Source: CAZYPH01 sp964649095
GTDB lineage: Bacteria > Bdellovibrionota > UBA1018 > UBA923
Direction of reading: 5' to 3'
NCBI GenBank assembly: GCA_964649095.1
Contig: CAZYPH010000026.1
Location: 1 to 23,183 of the forward strand
DNA: 23,183 nucleotides
The notes beneath the pieces are model-generated. The model had not been told where the DNA came from and made no database searches. It worked only from the letters and a program-made list of their open reading frames with translations. This document shows positions 14,947-21,252 of this stretch, in pieces. The first letter of the stretch is position 1. Every line of letters begins with the position of its first letter. The position numbers were made by a program, and so were the translations under genes.

Positions 14947-16417
14947 TGGCGATCAGGCTACACCATGTCGAAAAAAATTGTGAGTTTGAAACTACGATAT
15001 TGCGATAATAGCGCCTTACAGAACTAAATGGATTCTGTGTGTCGCGATCTAACTCTTCGACCGGCACATTCATATTAGATACTCGTGGGTCACGCCAAAC
15101 TCGCACACCGCGAAAACACTCTCGACTTGGGGCTTCGTTAAAATAAAATACAGAATCAGGAAATTGACTGCTTCCGTTCGATAAGGGCGTTGAGCAGTTT
15201 TGATCAGCAACCACTAAACCCACAATTCCCAGCTGCAATTGTTCGGCTGAGCGGTCAACAGACCGTGACCGCATCGGCGTTAACTTTAACAGCGGCCCAC
15301 CAGAGTCCTCAATCAAACTGTCACACGTTGTGAAACGCAATCCGCGTAATCCTGTTTGATTAGCCAATACCACACACTGCGGCTGAACATGAAACCGCGT
15401 AGCCACTTGCACTTCGTAAGGCGTGCCAACCACCCTAGCACTCAAGTCAGTACTCGAGCGCAATTGATAAGGCCCCGAGCCTAACTTTAAAACATTATGG
15501 TCTAGCGCCCCCGACAACACCTCGGGGCGGGCCACGGGCATATACCCGCAATCATCACCCAAAGGATGGGTCAGTCTTAAAAAAGCCCAATCGCGGTTGA
15601 TATCGAATGTGGCGCGATCAATCGCAGTAAACAAACCAGAAGCTTCACGATTCACATAAGGTCCGGAAGCTCTTTCAATTGGTGTTGCATCAACACGGCG
15701 TTCTTCGTAACGACTGCCATTCCCTCGATTTCCGCCACAGTAGGTACTAAACACATACGAGCTCGAGATCGTGCTCAAACAGTGTGTCGCGGTCAAAAGT
15801 AAATCGCGACCGACAATGGTGGCAGAACAGGGCGTCACCGTGCCGCTCCGAAAGTCATATTGTGTTAAAACCCCGACCGTAGATAGTGGAAACCGATAAC
15901 GGTACCAACGATTCACGGGCGATGAACGATCGGACACATCAAACAATCGATCTACAAACTGGGGATTGAGATCGCTACCCGGCGGGCGTACCCACGGAGC
16001 AAATCGATAACGTAGCGCATCGCGCTGAGCACCACTCCATGTTGGCATCAAACGCCTCGAATAGAGATCTATGAACGATCGCGCAGGAGAAAAATGAGCG
16101 TTGCCGTCGCCCTCTATTACCGACGACGCGTATGGAATCGTTTGATACATGGCCTGATCAATTTGGTCGGCGTTTAGATTTTGTAACTCTAAATCGATAT
16201 AATTAGATTCGCTTAAACGCAGGCGTCCATCAAACCCGCTAGGATTGACTGGGCCCGAGCGACTAGGCTGCACATCTCCACGCAATACATCAAATAAGAC
16301 CGCAAACAAATTGCCACGTAGTTGGGCTTGAGCCGCCTGGTGATTGCCGAACAGCACTACTCCAGTCAGTAAAAAAGCCAAAACAGGGGTAGAGAATTTT
16401 TTGCTATTTTTACACAT
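14921..16417 (-). CDS. Secreted trypsin-like serine protease with altered oxyanion-hole residue
   Basis: The protein has 498 residues from ATG 16417 (an in-frame TTG lies seven codons upstream). The signal peptide has the hydrophobic stretch VLAFLLTGVVLF and is likely cleaved after QAAQA, before QLRGN. The triad is H212 in LLLTATHC, D276 in NRDWAFLRL and S372 in EDSGGP. The usual GDSGGP reads E370-D-S-G-G-P, so the Gly that supplies an oxyanion-hole amide (chymotrypsin 193) is Glu. This is a paralogue of the protease at 4495-5946: both have QLR after the signal, a long pro-like region, FHVQPQCVVLANQTGLRG-type and YYRNIVVSNSQFFSTWC blocks, and similar Cys positions. It probably acts in the periplasm or is secreted; activity may be reduced or its inhibitor sensitivity changed. 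It is followed by an overlapping MBL-fold gene. Confidence 0.87.
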   Translation of the reverse strand: MCKNSKKFSTPVLAFLLTGVVLFGNHQAAQAQLRGNLFAVLFDVLRGDVQPSRSGPVNPSGFDGRLRLSESNYIDLELQNLNADQIDQAMYQTIPYASSVIEGDGNAHFSPARSFIDLYSRRLMPTWSGAQRDALRYRFAPWVRPPGSDLNPQFVDRLFDVSDRSSPVNRWYRYRFPLSTVGVLTQYDFRSGTVTPCSATIVGRDLLLTATHCLSTISSSYVFSTYCGGNRGNGSRYEERRVDATPIERASGPYVNREASGLFTAIDRATFDINRDWAFLRLTHPLGDDCGYMPVARPEVLSGALDHNVLKLGSGPYQLRSSTDLSARVVGTPYEVQVATRFHVQPQCVVLANQTGLRGLRFTTCDSLIEDSGGPLLKLTPMRSRSVDRSAEQLQLGIVGLVVADQNCSTPLSNGSSQFPDSVFYFNEAPSRECFRGVRVWRDPRVSNMNVPVEELDRDTQNPFSSVRRYYRNIVVSNSQFFSTWCSLIANEHPNCRR

Positions 16418-16436
16418 ACACACCAATCCACGATGC

Positions 16437-16470
16437 AAAAAAAAAGAGCACTTACCATGTAAGTGCTCTT
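16437..16470 (-). terminator. Intrinsic terminator of the Cys-rich lipoprotein gene
   Basis: A perfect 12-bp stem (AAGAGCACTTAC 16444-16455 with 16459-16470) has a 3-base loop. On the minus strand it is followed by nine T (16437-16445, partly within the stem). It lies 16 bases after the stop of the lipoprotein gene. It is also only 26 bases upstream of the next gene's ATG (16417), so it could instead work as an attenuator for the protease operon. Confidence 0.88.
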
Positions 16471-16486
16471 AACAGGACGACTGAGC

Positions 16487-17461
16487 TCACGTTCCGATAC
16501 ACGAAGTCTGATCGGTTTCGACATACACATTCACCGACCACGTATAACTTGGCACCGTACCAATACTACCCACACCACAGTGGCGCAGTTGACACTCGCG
16601 GAGCGAGGCATTTGTAATCGAGCTTGTTGTGTAACCAACCGAGCCGGTCACACACACCGCATCCCGGCCTGTGATGTAATCAAACACAGTCTCGTACTGA
16701 CCGTACGTCAACTGACGGTAGGTTGCTGAATAATACTTTGTTGCCAATGCATACAGATCATACGCACACATCGAACGTTCTACCGTACAGAAAGCTCGGC
16801 AACGATAGTCGGTATTCACATCGCGAATGCGCACTTTGTAACGTCCGCTACCACGCAACGCTGAACTAAAGTCGATATACGAGGGATGCGAAATCGCATT
16901 CACGGCCAGACCTAATTTATACCCTCTAGAATCAAACGCACTCACCGATTTTGAAGCAATCGGCGTAGAGTTGCCTTCTTGTAACAACTCCACCACAAAC
17001 GCCATTTGTGTGTGGTGTCGAATATTGACGGTCGAGCTTGTAGTGATTTCAGCTTGTAATGGCTGCACACTGATCCGCAGTTTTTGGTCGGCCGAAATTT
17101 CAAAACCGGTTTCACCATTGGTCACTGTTGTATTTACGACCGATCCTGAAACACGAAACGAATGGTAACGACGCGATGGTGATACCGGACATCCGTTACT
17201 ATCCACACCCGAGGGCACCGTCTCTGTGACTGGTGTTACAGGCGTAGCCGGTGTCGTTGAAATCGTGTTATTTAAAGCGGTATTATCGGCACTAACTACT
17301 GTTGGTGTCGAATTCAACGCAGCCGTCGCACCTGTTTGTTCTGGGAGCTCTTCGTTTTCGCTACTCGTACAACTCATCAACAAAACAGAACTTGCGGCGA
17401 CTAATAAAATCTTTTTCCATTTAGAAGAATCAATGAAACTTAAACTCTCTACCATTGCCAT
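16487..17461 (-). CDS. Cysteine-rich lipoprotein of unknown function
   Basis: The protein has 324 residues from ATG 17461, chosen because GGGGAG lies 7 bases upstream; an in-frame TTG at 17476 overlaps that site. The lipoprotein signal is WKKILLVAASSVLLMSC, with Cys31 as the lipid site. A low-complexity Thr/Pro/Val/Asn linker follows (about 45-90, including TTPATPVTPVTETVP). The rest is beta-rich, starting at YHSFRVSGSVVNTTV, with eight further cysteines (NGCPV, YRCRAFC, SMC, AVC, RECQLRHC, TSC), suggesting up to four disulfides in an oxidising envelope compartment. I recognise no family. It is a monocistron with its own terminator and a separate upstream spacer. Confidence 0.75.
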   Translation of the reverse strand: MAMVESLSFIDSSKWKKILLVAASSVLLMSCTSSENEELPEQTGATAALNSTPTVVSADNTALNNTISTTPATPVTPVTETVPSGVDSNGCPVSPSRRYHSFRVSGSVVNTTVTNGETGFEISADQKLRISVQPLQAEITTSSTVNIRHHTQMAFVVELLQEGNSTPIASKSVSAFDSRGYKLGLAVNAISHPSYIDFSSALRGSGRYKVRIRDVNTDYRCRAFCTVERSMCAYDLYALATKYYSATYRQLTYGQYETVFDYITGRDAVCVTGSVGYTTSSITNASLRECQLRHCGVGSIGTVPSYTWSVNVYVETDQTSCIGT

Positions 17462-17468
17462 AAAATCA

Positions 17469-17474
17469 CTCCCC
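17469..17474 (-). promoter_or_regulatory. Ribosome binding site fixing the lipoprotein start
   Basis: GGGGAG on the minus strand sits 7 bases before ATG 17461, one of the few strong Shine-Dalgarno sequences in the window. It decides between this ATG and the TTG at 17476. Confidence 0.7.
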
Positions 17475-17534
17475 AATCTCTCAAGGGTATCTATTGCAAC
17501 GGAAATACCAATTAAACTGAGCTAAAATTCTCTA

Positions 17535-17564
17535 GTATTAATAAATAGATAGAGTGTGTCTCAA
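17535..17564 (-). promoter_or_regulatory. Weak candidate promoter for the Cys-rich lipoprotein
   Basis: In the AT-rich spacer 17462-17629, minus-strand TTGAGA (17559-17564) is followed by TAATAC (17535-17540) after 18 bases, or TATTAA after 15. Matches are modest. A 7-base direct repeat, TAGCGAC, occurs at 17565-17571 and 17601-17607 on the plus strand. No terminator hairpin for the metallopeptidase gene was found here. Confidence 0.25.
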
Positions 17565-17629
17565 TAGCGACATATCTAAAAATATGACAATTTATTGATA
17601 TAGCGACCAAAATATATACAGGGTTGCGA

Positions 17630-18706
17630 CTATAGTTTCTGAATGAACTGCACCAAAGCGTTCATTAGAGTACTTTTTTCGAGACTATTTTTTTCGAGAC
17701 GACTTCCCTGTTGTCGATGCTGAAACTGCTCCTGAAATACTAATAAATGTTCCAGAGCCGTCTTAATGTTTTGGCCAGACTTCATATATAACTTTTCAAA
17801 TATATCCTGATTATCTTCATACGTGAGATAGGCTAGTAATATGGCATTATTGTCGACCCGTGATAACGCTCGTTTATAGCCCTCGGTTTCAAACCCATAA
17901 CTAGGTATACGTTTCTCAAATTGCTTAAAAACTTCAGCTCGTGGACGCTCATTTTGATAAGCCACCCGCAAAGCGTCAGCCAAACTGCGTAACGCTGCTC
18001 CAAAACGTTTACGATCGCGCTGGCCGCTAAACCATTTTTTGTAGGGTACGGACTCGACACCAAACGTTTCTAATAAATACTCCCGCTCGGCATACTCACC
18101 AATAAAACTCGCAACCTGCTCATTGACAGCACCTGCGCCGATGGGCCCCTTTATATAAAAAACACCATGTGTGCTTTCATGAAATATCAAATTTACCAAT
18201 GATGCTTTTTCACCAGTAATCATCGACGACAACAGAGGCTCACGCAGATACCCCAACATCGAATACGCCGTCACGCCACGCACATGGGTATCAAAACCAA
18301 GGTCCGCATATTTCTTTTGCCACTCGTGTGCGTAGGCTTCAGAAAAAAAGCCTAAATAGGGAAAACTACCCACTATCGGAAACGAAAACTCCTGAATCTC
18401 TAACATGTCTTTTTTGGCTACCGTCAGCGACCAAATGACATAGGGGCGTTTGAGATCGACATACGTTCGGTAGTTTTTAGTACTGGGAATGCCAAGTTTC
18501 CTCTCGGCCATGAGTTTGATTTCATCAATCCAACGCAGGCGTTCTTTTATGTCTGTTTTTACCTCGGCATCCGCCAAGACTTCTGCGATTGGGCGTTCAC
18601 GGTTGTACAGTGACCACTGGCCTTTACTAACGTGCAAAAGATACTGAACGCTAGAGCAGCCTGTAAAACCAACCACCATGAATATAAGAAAAAATTTATA
18701 TAACAC
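17630..18706 (-). CDS. Lipoprotein zinc metallopeptidase, putative aminopeptidase (PF10023-like)
   Basis: The 358-residue protein starts with GTG, which shares a base with the preceding stop (TAGTG). The short lipoprotein signal FFLIFMVVGFTGC has Cys17 as the lipid site. Family landmarks of the putative aminopeptidase family (formerly DUF2265) follow in order: SSVQYLLHVSKGQWSLYNRE, YRTYVDLKRPYVIWSLTVAK, GYFSEA-like YLGFFSEAYAHEW, GVTAYSMLGYLREPLLSSM and LIFHESTHGVFYIKG. The last contains HExxH (H176, E177, H180), with E196 in VNEQVASF as the likely third zinc ligand. Length is typical. It should be an envelope-anchored metallopeptidase; the peptidase activity is predicted from motif and its substrate is unknown. 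It is the last gene of a four-gene envelope operon. Confidence 0.82.
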   Translation of the reverse strand: MLYKFFLIFMVVGFTGCSSVQYLLHVSKGQWSLYNRERPIAEVLADAEVKTDIKERLRWIDEIKLMAERKLGIPSTKNYRTYVDLKRPYVIWSLTVAKKDMLEIQEFSFPIVGSFPYLGFFSEAYAHEWQKKYADLGFDTHVRGVTAYSMLGYLREPLLSSMITGEKASLVNLIFHESTHGVFYIKGPIGAGAVNEQVASFIGEYAEREYLLETFGVESVPYKKWFSGQRDRKRFGAALRSLADALRVAYQNERPRAEVFKQFEKRIPSYGFETEGYKRALSRVDNNAILLAYLTYEDNQDIFEKLYMKSGQNIKTALEHLLVFQEQFQHRQQGSRLEKNSLEKSTLMNALVQFIQKL

Positions 18707-19269
18707 TAAAAACCTACCTGAACCCCCGCCTGCACGGCATAATTTTTTCGAGCCGCATTTACATCCATTCTAGGCATATACCCGGTAGCTTCGACACGTA
18801 GTGACAGACCGCTAGTAATAAATAAACGTAACCCCGCACCGACCATCGCACTCGGATCATTTACCGTGCTCCGCCCAAGAGCAACGCCATAATACGTCGA
18901 CTCTTGCTCACGCTGATACTGCGCCACCCCAAGCCTTACATAAGGCTGAATGCGCCACGACGCGGGCACCAGTGTTTGAATAAGCGAGGCCCCATACGTA
19001 CGCTCACGCGTCTGACTTGTTTGAATGGGCTCATTTAATAGGGTGGTAGAACCGGTGCTGTAGGTCAACTCAATCTCGGTTACACTAGTTAAATTGATAC
19101 CAATTGCAGCGGTAAACCGCTGAGAACGCGAGTACGAACCATCGCCGTAGTCGGAACGAGTGCTCATTCCCATCACGGAAAAGCTAAGCGTTTGGTCACG
19201 CGACCAAACGTTAGTAGGCGATAAAAAGCATAGTAAAATTAATATATATAACGAAATACCAATCTTCAT
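18706..19269 (-). CDS. Outer-membrane beta-barrel protein
   Basis: The 187-residue protein has a Sec signal peptide (MKIGISLYILILLCFLSPTN, cleavage near VWS). The mature part is built of alternating amphipathic strands with Gly/Thr/Tyr turns: FTAAIGINLTSVTEIELTYS, YGASLIQTLV, IQPYVRLGVAQYQRE, SAMVGAGLRLFITSGLSLRV, NYAVQAGVQVGF. The C-terminal residue is Phe, as in the signature recognised by the BAM complex. Size fits a small eight-stranded barrel (OmpA/OmpW/porin-like OMP_b-brl type). The job is unknown. The start is 12 bases after the FecR-like gene, and the TAG stop overlaps the GTG of the metallopeptidase, so co-expression is very likely. Confidence 0.8.
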   Translation of the reverse strand: MKIGISLYILILLCFLSPTNVWSRDQTLSFSVMGMSTRSDYGDGSYSRSQRFTAAIGINLTSVTEIELTYSTGSTTLLNEPIQTSQTRERTYGASLIQTLVPASWRIQPYVRLGVAQYQREQESTYYGVALGRSTVNDPSAMVGAGLRLFITSGLSLRVEATGYMPRMDVNAARKNYAVQAGVQVGF

Positions 19270-19281
19270 GATTAAGTGTTT

Positions 19282-20322
19282 CTACTCTCGCGATAATTCA
19301 AATCGCTCTAACGGACCAAGCGAACCATCATCCTTTATTTTTTTTAATGGTTCGACGTGTTTAATTTCTAAAGCAGGCCCCGAAGACGTGTTAGTAGACG
19401 CCCCACTCGATGACGCTGGGCTACGCCCCTTTGAAAAAGCTTTAGACAACGAATTGGCTAAGGCACTTACCGATTGGTCTACGGGCGCGCTCTGTGGTGC
19501 ATCTGGCTTTTTAGCGACCATTGTTTTGGGATGAGGCTTAGTCGCCATTTCCATAACATCATCAAAATCCACCCCGCGCACGCGGGCTTCTAACAGTGAC
19601 AAGACCGACACCGGTGGCGCTTGCTGAATAGGCGCCTTCGAAGGACGCTCGATATCAGCGTTAGAAAGCACTACGTCATGATTTAACGCTTCACTGGCGT
19701 GGGCGTTAGTTTCCGCGATTTTTTCTTCTTGTTGTAACAACGGCGACAGATCACCCGAAGACCGCTGCACTACTTGATAGGGTTTCAGTGCAATACTATT
19801 TTCACTAAACATACGTGGCGCCAGACGCACGCCGTCGGATATCGCCTTGACCGTAGTATTCGCCAACGTAGAATTAATATTCACCCCTGCGCCAACCTCA
19901 AGGGTGGCCTCGACATGAATCGTCTCAAACTGCATAGGTGCGGCACTACTATTTTTAATATTCACGTGCCCAAACAACACACGTAAACGTGATTTTGCTG
20001 CGGCTATTTCGCGTGGCACAACTCGAAAATCAACCATCGATGGGCCTAAAATATCTAGAACTACACCATCACTTTGCGATGCTAAAAACCGCTCACCGTA
20101 TCGTACGTGCACTTTTAGTGGGAATGTTAGTACGTCTCCAACAACCGGGCGCTTTGCAATGGCGTCTTGACCTTCAACTAATACGCGGTCAGAGGCCTGT
20201 AATACCAACAAGCTCTGAATCACGGGGGCTTTTTTGGTCTCTATCGCGTGGATGTTGTAACCACTAAATAAGATCACCAAAAAACTAATTATACTAATAT
20301 ACATTTTTTTGTATATTATCAT
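19282..20322 (-). CDS. Secreted FecR-like domain protein
   Basis: The 346-residue protein starts at ATG 20322, overlapping the upstream stop by 4 bases (ATGA); ATG 20304 is possible. The signal peptide ISIISFLVILFSGYNIHA is followed by a domain (about 55-170) resembling FecR: VVGDVLTFPLKVHVRYGERF, DGVVLDILGPSMVDFRV, SRLRVLFGHVNIKN, then EATLEVGAGVNINSTLANTT and VKAISDGVRLAP. Here the domain is exported alone, without the cytoplasmic anti-sigma part of true FecR. The C-terminal half (about 185-346) is low in predicted structure, rich in Ala, Pro, Ser and Lys (PSSSG-type runs). Such stand-alone FecR domains are common in envelope proteins and may bind peptidoglycan or partner proteins. Assignment rests on pattern only. 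It is the second gene of the operon. Confidence 0.6.
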   Translation of the reverse strand: MIIYKKMYISIISFLVILFSGYNIHAIETKKAPVIQSLLVLQASDRVLVEGQDAIAKRPVVGDVLTFPLKVHVRYGERFLASQSDGVVLDILGPSMVDFRVVPREIAAAKSRLRVLFGHVNIKNSSAAPMQFETIHVEATLEVGAGVNINSTLANTTVKAISDGVRLAPRMFSENSIALKPYQVVQRSSGDLSPLLQQEEKIAETNAHASEALNHDVVLSNADIERPSKAPIQQAPPVSVLSLLEARVRGVDFDDVMEMATKPHPKTMVAKKPDAPQSAPVDQSVSALANSLSKAFSKGRSPASSSGASTNTSSGPALEIKHVEPLKKIKDDGSLGPLERFELSRE

Positions 20323-21122
20323 TTACCGAAAAACCTCTTTGCTGTTGCTGAGTCTGGATACATGGAAAATAATTTTTTGCGGTACGACTGTTCATCCAAC
20401 GGTTTTTTTTGTTCATGAGCCGTAACAATCAACCAGCCAAGAAATTCTGACCCATAGGCCGCATCACTTTCCTTCTGCGCTGAAATTAGACCTTTTTCAA
20501 AGTACTCACGCGCTCGAGTAAAGTTCTGCATTTCAAGAAACGAGCGCCCCATTAACATATAGTTTTTTTCAGATACAAAACTTGAACCACCTGTACCCTC
20601 AACAAGCGCATGCAACAAAAACGCAGCCCGATCGAATTTTTTTGCTAAAAAACTCTCTATGGCTTCTTGATACACGTCGTTAGGATGCTCCTTTAATTTC
20701 TGCTCCAACGCCGTATCCACTGACCCCAACGACGCAAGTGAACGCCCAGCCACAGAACCCACCTCGGCCAAGGCATCAGTACGAACATGTTCCAGATGTT
20801 TACCCTCTTTAAACCAGCTATCTAACGCTTCTTGTCGAATAACCTGACTATCGAGTTGAGCTAGCTGTATGGTGAGAAATTCATTTTCTTCGTTCAAACG
20901 GCGTAATTTGGCCCATTTTGTGGCGAAACCCTGCCAAATCCCTTGAACATACAACCATGCAGCTTTGTGTTTCGCGATGGGTTTGGTCGAACTAGTAGCC
21001 TCAGCAGCAGTCGCCCCAGCCGTCGTAGCCAAAGAAAATTGAATAACAACAACCACTAATAACGCGGCAAACCGTTGGTGCCGTTGCGATAACGTTCCTA
21101 ATTTTGCTGAATTCCATGCCAT
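20319..21122 (-). CDS. Exported coiled-coil/TPR protein
   Basis: The protein has 267 residues, first gene of the envelope operon. The N-terminal signal has a hydrophobic core FAALLVVVVIQFSLA with cleavage likely after AGATA. A charged helical segment (about 65-115, KLRRLNEENEFLTIQLAQLD) looks like a coiled coil. The C-terminal part (about 150-265) has TPR-like helix pairs: AIESFLAKKFDRAAFLLHAL, NYMLMGRSFLEMQNFTRARE, YFEKGLISAQKESDAAYGSE. The order coiled coil then TPR is like CpoB/YbgF of the Tol-Pal system, but similarity is architectural only. It probably serves as a periplasmic scaffold for the FecR-like and barrel proteins encoded next. There is no clear Shine-Dalgarno before the ATG. Confidence 0.72.
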   Translation of the reverse strand: MAWNSAKLGTLSQRHQRFAALLVVVVIQFSLATTAGATAAEATSSTKPIAKHKAAWLYVQGIWQGFATKWAKLRRLNEENEFLTIQLAQLDSQVIRQEALDSWFKEGKHLEHVRTDALAEVGSVAGRSLASLGSVDTALEQKLKEHPNDVYQEAIESFLAKKFDRAAFLLHALVEGTGGSSFVSEKNYMLMGRSFLEMQNFTRAREYFEKGLISAQKESDAAYGSEFLGWLIVTAHEQKKPLDEQSYRKKLFSMYPDSATAKRFFGK

Positions 21123-21252
21123 ATCAGTTTCTAGACGCTACTATGAGCGCGTCCTTCAGCAGGCGTTTCGTCGTGGTCGCCTGTTGCCTAAAGGGCACAA
21201 TTTCGCCTAGTCACTTTTTACACAGCAGGCGTTGTGTTAAATATGAGAGCCT
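21123..21252. promoter_or_regulatory. Divergent regulatory region with repeated CAGCAGGCG motif
   Basis: This 130-base spacer separates argS from the envelope operon. CAGCAGGCGTT occurs twice in the same orientation (21157-21167, 21223-21233), and an inverted near-copy, CGCCTGTTG, lies at 21178-21186, able to form a hairpin with the first. ACACA-N8-TGTGT (21220-21224, 21233-21237) brackets the second copy. A plausible but imperfect argS promoter is TTTACA (21217-21222) with TAAATA (21238-21243), 15-base spacing. If used, the argS leader is extremely short. No good minus-strand promoter is evident. Confidence 0.35.
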
